In this document: positions 33,332 through 41,554 of the stretch, piece after piece | How positions within the stretch are numbered: position 1 is the first letter of the stretch | Layout: the number at the start of each line of letters is the position of its first letter | NCBI GenBank assembly: GCA_964500805.1 | Contig: CAZCQH010000004.1 | Span: 106,329-170,328 of the forward strand | DNA: 64,000 bases | Direction: 5' to 3' | From: Ga0077555 sp964500805 | GTDB lineage: Bacteria > Pseudomonadota > Alphaproteobacteria > Rhizobiales > Hyphomicrobiaceae | Notes under the pieces: model-generated | Databases searched by the model: none | The model's input: only the letters and a program-made list of their open reading frames with translations | Told to the model about the DNA's origin: nothing | Made by a program: the position numbers and the translations under genes

Positions 33332-34609
33332 TCACGCGAGATCGAGAACGCCGAGCACCGTCGTCATCTCCTCAGCCGTCAACCCGCCATGGTGACCGTT
33401 GAAGCGGTTGGCCATGATGCCCGGCTCACGCCACCATATGAAATGACCGAGGTGCGGCAGCACCAGAATGTCGCCAAGACGTGCCCGTAGTTCCGGAGAA
33501 ACGGGTGAGTGCCCAAAAAGCCCTTCGGCCAACGCCCGTTCCATCGGCAGCACGTCGGCAACGCCGTCGAGCCCACGAGAAAGCGTTTCCATGACGCGAT
33601 CACGCTGCTCGGGCTTCACGTGCAAGAACATGTCGCGCGGCGAGCCGTTGGGCCAGATGGTGGTTCCTGTCGGGCTCACCGCCAGGGCCGTTTGCAGTGC
33701 CGGCCAGCATTCATTGATGTAGAGGGTCGACTGCGCACGTGCGCCAACGTGGCCATGATCGGCAGTGAACAACACCAGCGTTCCCTTGGCGCGCAAGTGA
33801 TGGAATGCATCGTCGAGCAACTGCCAAAAACCCAGCACCTCTGCTTCGTGCTCCGGCGAGCCGGGCCCATAAACATGCGCGATGGTGTCGAGCGTCGCCC
33901 AGTAGAAATGGATGAACGCCGGTCCGTTCGTTTGTTCTATCGCCTCGCGCAATTGACCCAACGCCTCCGGCAGCGCCGCATGCGTCACAACCTCGGCGCC
34001 TTTGGTTGCGAGCCTGTTATACGGCGATGACGCATACGCCTTGTGCGCCAGCTGGATCGAGCGCACGCCATGCCGGGACAATCGCTGGTGCAGCGTCTCA
34101 CGCGCGCAAATCATGTCTTGCGGATCGTAACCCTTGTCCACACACGGAACGCTTGGCCTCCCGAGCGTCTCGAACGTCAGAGATTGGATGGTCTCGCCGA
34201 AGGCTGGCACGTAGAGGTTCCACTCATAGACCGCGTGCGACGCCGGCAACACGCCGAAGTTCAAGGTCGAAACGGAGGCCGACGTTGTCGACGGAAACAG
34301 CGCCGAGATCGGCGTCAGGATGCCCTCGCTGATCACGCGCCCCATCAGCGCTGAGCGGCGGTGGTACTGCTGCCAGAATTCCATGCCGAAGCTGTCGATG
34401 AAAATGAGAACGACCTTCTGGCACGTCGGATAGCTGCCGCCGAAGCAATCGGCTGGGATCAATGGAAGTTGTGAGCTGCCATTTTCCGCGCCGGTCAGCA
34501 GATGCTCGATCGTTGCCGGCAAGCTCGCGAACGAATAGCCGTCATAAAGCGGATGCACGAGCTTCGAGCCGAGCGGCCGGAAGCGCTTGAGTGTATGATC
34601 GTTGATCAA
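33332..34609 (-). CDS. Alkaline phosphatase-superfamily hydrolase (phosphodiesterase/pyrophosphatase type)
   Basis: 425 residues if started at TTG 34609, which lies 57 bp after the permease stop and has GGAG upstream; the open frame to ATG 34720 would overlap the permease gene. Metal and nucleophile sites are visible: VVLIFIDSFG, Thr nucleophile in LFPSTTSASVSTLNFG, TDH-like TADHGHVGA, and HHGG near the C-terminus. There is no evident signal peptide. This matches type I phosphodiesterase/nucleotide pyrophosphatase proteins. It is co-directional with, and 57 bp behind, an ABC-2 exporter, suggesting a common transcript; the substrate is unknown. Confidence 0.82.
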   Translation of the reverse strand: MINDHTLKRFRPLGSKLVHPLYDGYSFASLPATIEHLLTGAENGSSQLPLIPADCFGGSYPTCQKVVLIFIDSFGMEFWQQYHRRSALMGRVISEGILTPISALFPSTTSASVSTLNFGVLPASHAVYEWNLYVPAFGETIQSLTFETLGRPSVPCVDKGYDPQDMICARETLHQRLSRHGVRSIQLAHKAYASSPYNRLATKGAEVVTHAALPEALGQLREAIEQTNGPAFIHFYWATLDTIAHVYGPGSPEHEAEVLGFWQLLDDAFHHLRAKGTLVLFTADHGHVGARAQSTLYINECWPALQTALAVSPTGTTIWPNGSPRDMFLHVKPEQRDRVMETLSRGLDGVADVLPMERALAEGLFGHSPVSPELRARLGDILVLPHLGHFIWWREPGIMANRFNGHHGGLTAEEMTTVLGVLDLA

Positions 34610-34665
34610 GGAGGTGGCTCCGTGAAGCCGTTCTGTCGCGTGCAGAGTGACGCCGACGGATGGTG

Positions 34666-35433
34666 TCAGTTCTTGAGGCGGTAGCCCGTCCGAAACATCC
34701 AGATGACGACAGCCAGGCACGCAGAGAGGAACAGAGCCATCGCCGCCAGGCTGTAGCCGATCGAGACATCGCCCTTGCTAAAGAATGTCCAGCGAAACCC
34801 ACTGATCAGGTAGACCACCGGGTTGAAGAGCGAAAGTGTCTTCCAGATGCCCGGCAGCATATCGATCGAATAGAAGGCGCCGCCGAGGAACGTCAAGGGA
34901 TAGACCAGGAGCAGTGGGATCACCTGAAGCTGCTCGAAGTTTCGCGCCCAGATCCCGACGATGAAGCCGAACAGGCAGAACGTGATCACCATCAGAATCA
35001 TGAACAGCACCATCAACACCGGATGCGCAATCTGCACGTCGACGAAGATGGATGCGGTTGCGAGAATGATGGCGCCGATGATGAGCGACTTTGTTGCGGC
35101 TGCTCCGACGTAGGCGATCACGATCTCGAGCGCTGACAATGGTGCCGACAGGATCTCGTAGATCGTCCCGGTCCACTTGGGCAGGTAGATTCCAAACGAA
35201 GCGTTGTTGATGCTCTCGGTGAACATCGTCAGCATCATCAGGCCAGGCACGATGAAGGCAGCGTAGGGAATTCCGCTCATGTCCTGCATGCGGCTGCCGA
35301 TCGCCGACCCGAACACGACGAAGTACAGCGATGTCGTGATCACCGGCATCATCAGACTGGTCCAGATCGTGCGTCCGAACCTCGCAAGCTCGAAACGGTA
35401 GATCGACCAGATCCCTCTTGGATTGCCGATCAT
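34666..35433 (-). CDS. ABC-2 type transporter permease
   Basis: 255 residues with six hydrophobic segments (LMMPVITTSLYFVVFG, AFIVPGLMMLTMF, SLIIGAIILATASIFV, VLMVLFMILMVITFCLFG, VIPLLLVYPLTFLGGAFYSI, SLAAMALFLSACLAVVIWMF). The ABC-2 signature LTFLGGAFYSIDMLP and FNPVVYLISGFRW near the C-terminus place it with drug/polysaccharide-type exporters (DrrB/NodJ-like). The start ATG overlaps the stop of the ATPase gene by four bases, so the two are co-translated. Confidence 0.93.
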   Translation of the reverse strand: MIGNPRGIWSIYRFELARFGRTIWTSLMMPVITTSLYFVVFGSAIGSRMQDMSGIPYAAFIVPGLMMLTMFTESINNASFGIYLPKWTGTIYEILSAPLSALEIVIAYVGAAATKSLIIGAIILATASIFVDVQIAHPVLMVLFMILMVITFCLFGFIVGIWARNFEQLQVIPLLLVYPLTFLGGAFYSIDMLPGIWKTLSLFNPVVYLISGFRWTFFSKGDVSIGYSLAAMALFLSACLAVVIWMFRTGYRLKN

Positions 35434-36365
35434 GCCGGCGTCTCCTTCGCGCGCACGAGGTTGACGAAGATGTCTTCGAGCGAGCTTTGCTGCGTATGCA
35501 GATCCTTGAAGCCGATGCCGAGCGTGCTCAACTGACGGAGCAAGGACGGAACACCGGTCGAGTCTGCCCGCGTATCGAACTCGTAGACGAGCTCGTACCC
35601 ATTATCGGAAAGCTTCAATTGCCATTGCGACAGCTCGGATGGCAACTGCCGAAGCGGCTCGCTGAGATTGAGCGTCAATGTTTTCCGGCCCAGCTTCGTC
35701 ATCAGCGCGGCCTTTTCCTCGACGACGATCAGCTCGCCCTTGTTGATCACACCCACTCGATCTGCCATCTCCTCCGCCTCGTCGATGTAGTGCGTGGTGA
35801 GGATGATGGTGACACCCCGGTCACGCAGTCGCCGGACCATGTCCCACATGTCGCGTCTGAGCTCGACATCGACCCCGGCCGTCGGTTCGTCGAGAAAGAG
35901 TACCTGAGGCTCATGGCTCAGCGCCTTGGCAATCATCACGCGCCGCTTCATGCCTCCCGATAGCTGCATGATCTTCGCTTCGCGCTTTTCCCAGAGCGAA
36001 AGGTCTCTGAGCAGCCGCTCGATGTAGGCAGGGTCGCTCGCGCTGCCGAACAGCCCGCGACTGAAGCTGACAGTGGCGATGACCAGCTCGAAGGCGTCGG
36101 TGTGCAGTTCCTGAGGCACCAGGCCGATCATCTGCCGAACTTTTCGGAAATCCACCTGGTGATCGAGGCCGGCGACACGAACAGTCCCGGCAGAGGGCGT
36201 GACAATGCCGCAGACGATCGAGATCAACGTCGTCTTGCCCGCGCCATTCGGGCCGAGCAAGGCGAAGATCTCGCCTTTGGCAATGGAGAGGTCGACCTGC
36301 TTCAAGGCCTGTTCGCCGCCGGCGTACGTCTTGGACAGGCCGCGAAGTTCGAGAATGGCTGACAT
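35430..36365 (-). CDS. ABC transporter ATP-binding protein (ABC-2 exporter)
   Basis: 311 residues from ATG 36365 (MSAILELRGLSKTYAGG). Walker A LLGPNGAGKTTLIS, Q-loop MIGLVPQELHTD, signature QLSGGMKRRVMIAKAL, Walker B VLFLDEPTAGVD and H-loop TTHYIDEAEE are intact. The C-terminal 90 residues are the accessory domain seen in DrrA/NodI-type exporters (FKDLHTQQSSLEDIFVNLV). It drives the following ABC-2 permease. The upstream open frame to 36515 is not family-like. Confidence 0.95.
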   Translation of the reverse strand: MSAILELRGLSKTYAGGEQALKQVDLSIAKGEIFALLGPNGAGKTTLISIVCGIVTPSAGTVRVAGLDHQVDFRKVRQMIGLVPQELHTDAFELVIATVSFSRGLFGSASDPAYIERLLRDLSLWEKREAKIMQLSGGMKRRVMIAKALSHEPQVLFLDEPTAGVDVELRRDMWDMVRRLRDRGVTIILTTHYIDEAEEMADRVGVINKGELIVVEEKAALMTKLGRKTLTLNLSEPLRQLPSELSQWQLKLSDNGYELVYEFDTRADSTGVPSLLRQLSTLGIGFKDLHTQQSSLEDIFVNLVRAKETPA

Positions 36366-36539
36366 TCTGACCCTTGCAATGGCAGAGAGCAATCGTGCAC
36401 CAGTTAGGGGCTCACCGATCAATTCACAACCATCTGGCCTCGTTCCAGCCAGCAGTTTATCAGCCATGCAAATCGAGACCAACGCACGCCGCTGAAAAAA
36501 CGGCGGTGTCGGCATCGGCGAGGTCGGCTATAAGAAGCA

Positions 36540-37478
36540 ATGCCGGAGCACATCGACCGTCGCGCATTGCTGTCGGGCAGCATGGCAAGCGCAGCCAGTG
36601 CTGTAGTAGCGCTCGGGGCGTCGAGCGATTCTGTTTGCGCAGAGGCTGCCATGCACACCCGCCCCATTCCGTCGAGCAAGGAGCCGTTGCCCGTGATCGG
36701 TGTCGGCACTTGGCAGACATTCGACGTTGGAAGTGATCGCAATGAGCTCGATCAGCGTCGCCAGGTATTGGAGGTGCTGTTCGATGCCGGCGGCAAGGTG
36801 ATAGATTCGTCTCCCATGTACGGCCGCGCCGAAGCCGTTGTGGGGACTTTGCTGCGCGAGATGGGATCGCGCGACAAGGCATTCGTTGCAACGAAGGTGT
36901 GGACGTCGGGCGAGGCAGCCGGCATCGCGCAGATGAAAGCTTCAGCGGAGAAGATGGCGGCGCCGATCGTCGATTTGATGCAGATCCACAATCTGGTCGA
37001 CTGGCGGACGCATCTCAAAACTCTGCGTGGATGGAAGGAGAAGGGGCAGATCCGTTACATCGGCATCACGCACTATACGGCGTCTGCTTTCGATGAGCTG
37101 ATGGCGATCATGCGGACCGAGAAGGGCATCGATTTTGTCCAGATCCCATACTCGCTCGCTGTGCGCGATGCTGAGGCGAAGCTTCTGCCTCTGGCGCTGG
37201 AGCGCGGCATTGCCGTGATTCCCAACCGCCCCTTCGACGGGGCCAATATGTTCGCTCGGGTCAAGGGCAAACAATTGCCTGGCTGGGCAGGGGAGCTCGA
37301 CTCCGGGAGCTTCGGCCAGGTCTTCCTCAAGTACCTGATCGGTCATCCGGCCGTTGCGTGCGTGATCCCCGGCACCGCCAAGGTCGAGCACATGCGCGAC
37401 AACGTGGCAGCCGGCCGAGGCCGCTTGCCTGACGCGAAGCAGCGCCGGCAGATCGCCGACTGGTGGCGTGACGCGTGA
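36540..37478 (+). CDS. Tat-exported aldo/keto reductase
   Basis: 312 residues. The N-terminus has a twin-arginine signal: IDRRALLSG (Arg7-Arg8) followed by a mild hydrophobic Ala/Ser stretch to an AEA cleavage site near residue 36. The mature part is an aldo/keto reductase barrel: VIGVGTWQTFDVG, VIDSSPMYGRAE (catalytic Asp and Tyr), VATKVW (Lys), LMQIHN (His), RYIGITHY, and CVIPGTAKVEHMRDN for the cofactor. Export of an NAD(P)H-type reductase by Tat suggests it folds with bound cofactor in the cytosol before export. Substrate unknown. It is divergent from the ABC operon. Confidence 0.87.
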   Translation: MPEHIDRRALLSGSMASAASAVVALGASSDSVCAEAAMHTRPIPSSKEPLPVIGVGTWQTFDVGSDRNELDQRRQVLEVLFDAGGKVIDSSPMYGRAEAVVGTLLREMGSRDKAFVATKVWTSGEAAGIAQMKASAEKMAAPIVDLMQIHNLVDWRTHLKTLRGWKEKGQIRYIGITHYTASAFDELMAIMRTEKGIDFVQIPYSLAVRDAEAKLLPLALERGIAVIPNRPFDGANMFARVKGKQLPGWAGELDSGSFGQVFLKYLIGHPAVACVIPGTAKVEHMRDNVAAGRGRLPDAKQRRQIADWWRDA

Positions 37479-37546
37479 AAGCGGCGAGCCCTCTCGTCGT
37501 TCCCGGAGTCGAGGCGTGCCGCATCGCAAGTCCGGCACATCGAGCC

Positions 37547-37562
37547 GTTTCACGTGAAACAC
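37547..37562. promoter_or_regulatory. parS-like ParB-binding site 1
   Basis: CGTTTCACGTGAAACA matches the bacterial parS consensus TGTTTCACGTGAAACA in 15 of 16 positions. It lies in the convergent gap after the aldo/keto reductase gene, 104 bp (centre to centre) from a perfect copy. ParB-CTP clamps load at such sites for chromosome segregation and SMC recruitment. Confidence 0.85.
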
Positions 37563-37650
37563 CGCACGGCTCCCGGAACCAGAGACTGGGTCGCCATCGA
37601 GCGGCGCAGGGAGCATGTCTTGATGCTCGATTGATCCGCGCACCCGCCAA

Positions 37651-37666
37651 TGTTTCACGTGAAACA
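37651..37666. promoter_or_regulatory. parS-like ParB-binding site 2 (perfect)
   Basis: TGTTTCACGTGAAACA is a perfect 16-bp palindrome identical to the parS consensus. With site 1 it forms a two-site cluster, as in the origin-proximal centromere regions of many chromosomes. No parA/parB, rsmG or mnmG genes are in the window. Confidence 0.92.
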
Positions 37667-37668
37667 TT

Positions 37669-37682
37669 GATACAATTGTATC
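37669..37682. promoter_or_regulatory. 14-bp perfect palindrome GATACAATTGTATC next to parS
   Basis: A perfect dyad lies two bases after the perfect parS site, in a gap where both flanking genes end, so it is not placed like an ordinary promoter operator. The remaining gap (37683-37992) holds no gene I can support; it has a GC-rich hairpin-prone stretch near 37830-37870. Confidence 0.5.
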
Positions 37683-37992
37683 TATTCATGATGAATGCTC
37701 AGTGTGCATGCCGTTGAGGCTGCTTCGGCCCGGCTTTCTCCCTGAACCGGCGCATGTGTGACCGCCCCTTCAGCGCCGATTTCGATTCGTCATGGGCTAA
37801 AATCAACGTAGAGCGCGACAGGCGCATTGGACGGAGGGGGGTAGCCACTCGAAAACACCCCTCTCACGACGCAGCGTAGCGCAGCGGAGAGGCCTTCTAC
37901 GGGCCTCACGAGATTCCACAAAAGTTAACGCCGACCACGCCAGCCGACCCGCCGAAGCGAGGCGCAGCTGCAACTGGAGTGCTCGGCTCGCG

Positions 37993-38799
37993 TCACTGCC
38001 TGCCGAGCGCTGCTGCAACTCCATCGGTCCAGGCCTTGGCGCCGGCCTGCAGCAGGGCCGCATCGCTCTGTGTGGTCAGGAACCGGATGCCGCGCTTGAT
38101 GACGGCCGCCTGCCGCGCCGGATCGCGCACGCCTCCGCAGCCCGCGAAGTTGCCGGCCGCTTTGCAGGCGGCGATCGCCCGGTCGAGCGACTGATCGACC
38201 ATCGGATCATTGAGCTGGCCGGGTTTGCCCAAATCCGTCACCAGGTCGTTGGTGCCGATGTGCACGACATCGACGCCCGGCACCTTGGCGATCTCCTCGA
38301 TGTTGTCGAGCCCGCGCTTGGTCTCGACCATTACGCAGCAGACGGTCGAGCCGTTGATCGCCGGTATGGTCTCGGCCAGCGGGTAGCTCTGGCCGTTGAG
38401 CTGCGGAAACACCGCCCCCACCGAGCGGCGCCCAATCGGCGGAAACTTGCACAGCTCGACGCAGCGCTTGGCCTCCGCAGGCGTATTCACGTCGGGGAAG
38501 ATGATGCCCGTGACGCCATTGTCGAGCAGCATCGGCACATCGGAATCGTTGGGCGATCGCACGCGCACCAGCGGTGCCACGCCCAGCGCCAGCGCCGTGC
38601 TCGCGATATTGACGATGGTCTCGATGTTGAAGATCGCGTGCTGGCCATCGATGAAAAGGAAATGGTGGTTCGTCACCTTCGCGATCCGCACCACATCCGG
38701 CGAGCGCACGAGGCGCACCGAAAGCCCCATGGCCGCTTGCCCCGAGCGCATTGCCTCGAGAACGGGATTGGTGAGCTGCAGGGCAGGGGCTTTGGCCAT
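37993..38799 (-). CDS. HpcH/HpaI aldolase / citrate lyase-family protein
   Basis: 268 residues from ATG 38799 (MAKAPALQLTNPVLEAM). The barrel shows FLFIDGQHAIFNIETI (the D-x-x-H base region), LLDNGVTGIIFPDVNTPAEA, CVMVETKRGLDNIEEI (metal-binding Glu) and VDVVHIGTNDLVTDLG (metal-binding Asp region), as in 4-hydroxy-2-oxo-acid aldolases of class II. These cleave hydroxy-keto acids to pyruvate or similar and an aldehyde. The usual D-x-E-H is D-G-Q-H here. The substrate is open. Confidence 0.88.
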   Translation of the reverse strand: MAKAPALQLTNPVLEAMRSGQAAMGLSVRLVRSPDVVRIAKVTNHHFLFIDGQHAIFNIETIVNIASTALALGVAPLVRVRSPNDSDVPMLLDNGVTGIIFPDVNTPAEAKRCVELCKFPPIGRRSVGAVFPQLNGQSYPLAETIPAINGSTVCCVMVETKRGLDNIEEIAKVPGVDVVHIGTNDLVTDLGKPGQLNDPMVDQSLDRAIAACKAAGNFAGCGGVRDPARQAAVIKRGIRFLTTQSDAALLQAGAKAWTDGVAAALGRQ

Positions 38800-39106
38800 G
38801 GGTGTCCTCGGGTTAAACGCTGGCTGTGCTGTTGTTGCCGGCAGTATGGCACTGAACTCCGGGCCACGGACAGGTACGCATCGCGTGATGCAGCTATTCA
38901 TTCGGCGCGAGCCGCTCTGAATCTATCGTTCCGCCCGCGCGCCACATACGCGTCCCATGCGCCGCGCGCGCTCTACCTTGCCCCAAGCTCGTACGATGGT
39001 GTGCGAAGGAGAGAAGGGACAAGCTGGTGTCCGATGCACAGTTCTTGGTTGCCTTTGCAGCCGCTCCTGTATTCAATCTGACCCACCACACCACCCCGGA
39101 GCCCTC
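38800..39106. other. Divergent promoter gap, no gene seen
   Basis: The 307 bp between the divergent aldolase and isochorismatase-type genes should carry both promoters. I saw no clear palindromic operator or RNA gene here. Confidence 0.3.
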
Positions 39107-39826
39107 ATGTCCGAGATCGAGAACCTCGACGCCATGTTGCAGAAGGCGTTCGACGAGAGCACCAAGATCTACAAGAGCCGCGGCTTCCAGCGCCGCATCG
39201 GCTTCGGCAAGAAGCCCGCCATCATCTCGGTCGATCTCGCCAATGCCTGGACACGGCCCGGCAACCCGTTCACCTGCGACATGAAGAAGATGGACGAGGA
39301 GATCATGCCGGGCATGCAGCGTCTTCTCGAGGCGGCGCGCAAGAACGGACACGTGATCGTGCACGTGACGACCGCCTACCAGAACACCGACCGCAACGAT
39401 CCTCACACCGACATGGGTCAGTGGCACAACAAGATCCCGGTCGAGGCGGTCAACCTCACCGATACCCACCTCTGGGCCATCGATGACCGCATCAAGCCGC
39501 TGCCCAACGAATGGGTGATGATGAAGAAGCGCGCCTCGTCGTTTTCCGGCACACCGCTCGCAGGATATCTGAGAACGTGCGGCGTGGATACGATCCTGGT
39601 AACCGGCGTCACCGCAACGGCCTGCGTGCGCACCACCATCTGCGACGGCATTCAGGACGGCTTCCGCACCATCGCGGTGAAGGAGTGCATCGGCGACCGC
39701 GTGCCCGGTGCAGTTGCATGGAACCTTTACGACATCGACGCCAAATTCGCCGATGTCGAAACGGTCGATACCTGCGTCAACTATCTGAACAATGTCGAAG
39801 GTTGGAACGATCAGCGGGCCGGGTAG
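39107..39826 (+). CDS. Isochorismatase-fold cysteine hydrolase (N-carbamoylsarcosine amidase-like)
   Basis: 239 residues from ATG 39107. Cysteine-hydrolase triad: Asp in IISVDLANAWTRPG, Lys in MKKRASSFSGTPL, nucleophile Cys in TGVTATACVRTTICDG with a cis-peptide before it. The N-terminal extension (YKSRGFQRRIGFGKKPA) and the long loop after strand 2 are typical of the N-carbamoylsarcosine amidase branch, which hydrolyses N-carbamoyl amino acids to NH3, CO2 and the amine. Other amides or maleamate-like substrates are possible. It is divergent from the aldolase gene. Confidence 0.88.
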   Translation: MSEIENLDAMLQKAFDESTKIYKSRGFQRRIGFGKKPAIISVDLANAWTRPGNPFTCDMKKMDEEIMPGMQRLLEAARKNGHVIVHVTTAYQNTDRNDPHTDMGQWHNKIPVEAVNLTDTHLWAIDDRIKPLPNEWVMMKKRASSFSGTPLAGYLRTCGVDTILVTGVTATACVRTTICDGIQDGFRTIAVKECIGDRVPGAVAWNLYDIDAKFADVETVDTCVNYLNNVEGWNDQRAG

Positions 39827-39982
39827 GGGCATTTCTCGAGCCCGGGGTCCGACGCGCCGGCCGTTTGGGTTGCGCGGTTACGGTTGGCTCCTTAAATCTC
39901 GTGGCTCGAGGAGCCGCTCTCCAGGGCGGCTCACCCTAGAGCCGCCAATCTGGCCAGAACGGCCTCAACAGCCCGATCCGTG

Positions 39983-40489
39983 ATGTCCGTGCCAGCCCCA
40001 AAGACCCGCGATGAGCTGATGGCGCGGCTCGCCGAGCTTGGATTTGCCGTCACAACGGTCGACCATGAGGCCGTGTTCACGGTTGCCGAGAGTGACCGTC
40101 TGCACCGGGAGATCTCTGGCGGGCATACGAAGAACCTTTTCCTGAAAGATGCCAAGGACCGTCTCTGGCTCATCGTCGCCGAGAGCCACACGCCCATCGA
40201 CCTGAAGGCGCTGCCCAAGCTCATCGGCTCGGCGCGCCTTTCGTTCGGCAAGGCTGAGCTGCTGATGGAGGTGCTCGGCGTATCGCCCGGCTCGGTGACA
40301 GCTTTCGCCCTGATCAACGATGCACGGTCCCAAGTCAGCGTGGTGGTCGACCGGCGCCTCATGGAGTATGACAGGATCAACTGCCACCCGCTCGTCAACA
40401 CCGCGACGACGAGCATCGCGCGCGACGACCTGCTGGCGTTCATGCGCGCGACCGGCCACGAGCCGAAGGTGCTCGCATTGGGTGGCTGA
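39983..40489 (+). CDS. YbaK/ProX-type aminoacyl-tRNA deacylase
   Basis: 168 residues from ATG 39983; a GTG directly before it would add one residue. The YbaK/PrdX fold is seen in HEAVFTVAESDRLHREISGG, KNLFLKDAKDRLWLIV, with the catalytic Lys in the KNLFLKD strand, and VSPGSVTAFALINDA. This branch (ProXp-ala-like) removes alanine from mischarged tRNA-Pro in trans. No partner gene is adjacent, as is usual. Confidence 0.92.
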   Translation: MSVPAPKTRDELMARLAELGFAVTTVDHEAVFTVAESDRLHREISGGHTKNLFLKDAKDRLWLIVAESHTPIDLKALPKLIGSARLSFGKAELLMEVLGVSPGSVTAFALINDARSQVSVVVDRRLMEYDRINCHPLVNTATTSIARDDLLAFMRATGHEPKVLALGG

Positions 40490-40603
40490 CGCGGTGCGCC
40501 GGTGGGCAATCCGCCTGCGTTGTTGAGGATTGATCGATTGCCGCTCCGATGGGTTCGGAGCATGAGAACGCGAAGCGCCCGCGCGCGCAAAAGGAGAACG
40601 AGA

Positions 40604-41548
40604 ATGGAGTTCGGACAGAGAAAACCGGCCGGCCCCGGAGCACCGGCCGCCTCGGGCCCAGGCGCGCCGGTCGCCGCAGGTGACGTGATCAAGGACACGA
40701 CCACGGCGTCGTTTGCCAAGGATGTGATCGAAGCATCCAAGCAGGTGCCGGTGATCGTCGATTTCTGGGCACCCTGGTGCGGGCCGTGCAAGCAGCTCAC
40801 CCCCGTCATCGAGAAGGTGGTCAAATCCTATGGCGGCAAGGTCCGCCTGGTGAAGATCAACATCGATGAGCACCCGGCCATTGCCGGCCAGCTCCGCGTG
40901 CAGTCGATTCCGACCGTCTACGCCTTCAAGGATGGTCGGCCAGTCGATGGCTTCATGGGCGCCCAACCGGAAAGCGCCGTGAAGCAGTTCGTCGACGCAC
41001 TGGTTGGCGATCAGGCAGCCGCCGATCTGGGGCAAGCTCTGGCTGAGGCTGACAAGGTGTTCGAGGCGGGCGACGTGCAGACCGCGGCCGAAATTTACGC
41101 AGCGATCCTGCAAGAGGAGCGCGAGAACATCGGTGCACTGGCCGGCCTCGCCAAATGCTACCTGCACACCAAGGACATCGCGCGGGCAGAGGAGACGCTC
41201 TCGCTGGTGCCGCCTGCCAAGAAGGATGCGCAAGTCATCGCCGGTGTGCGGGCCGCAATCGATCTTGCCAAGCGCGGCTCCGACAGTGGCAAGACGGCCG
41301 AGCTCAAGGCCCGGGTCGATTCCAATCCCGCCGATCATCAGGCGCGGATTGATCTCGCCATGGCGCTTGCGGCCGCGGGCGACAAGGAGACGGCGGTCGC
41401 TCAGCTGCTCGAAAGCTTCAAGCGCGATCGCAACTGGAACGATCAGGCGGCGCGCAAGCAGCTTGTGCAACTCTTCGATGCGTGGGGTCCGAAGGACCCA
41501 GCAACGCAGGACGGTCGCCGGAAGCTCTCGTCATTGCTGTTTTCCTGA
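40604..41548 (+). CDS. Thioredoxin-TPR protein (CnoX/YbbN-like)
   Basis: 314 residues from ATG 40604, with AAGGAGAACGAGA upstream. Residues about 25-130 are a thioredoxin domain with WCGPC in VDFWAPWCGPCKQLTP; both redox cysteines are present. Residues about 140-310 are helical TPR-like repeats (AEIYAAILQEERENIGALAG, IDLAMALAAAGDKETAVAQL). CnoX proteins act as holdases and thiol protectors that hand clients to GroEL. It starts an apparent operon with the Lon-N and Trm112 genes (6 bp and about 50 bp gaps), a conserved trio in Hyphomicrobiales. Confidence 0.93.
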   Translation: MEFGQRKPAGPGAPAASGPGAPVAAGDVIKDTTTASFAKDVIEASKQVPVIVDFWAPWCGPCKQLTPVIEKVVKSYGGKVRLVKINIDEHPAIAGQLRVQSIPTVYAFKDGRPVDGFMGAQPESAVKQFVDALVGDQAAADLGQALAEADKVFEAGDVQTAAEIYAAILQEERENIGALAGLAKCYLHTKDIARAEETLSLVPPAKKDAQVIAGVRAAIDLAKRGSDSGKTAELKARVDSNPADHQARIDLAMALAAAGDKETAVAQLLESFKRDRNWNDQAARKQLVQLFDAWGPKDPATQDGRRKLSSLLFS

Positions 41549-41554
41549 CCCCGG

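Noticed and set aside
39965..41470. 501-codon minus-strand open frame opposite the ProX and thioredoxin-TPR genes
   Set aside because: Shadow of two well-identified plus-strand genes; Arg/His/Gly-rich with no domain.
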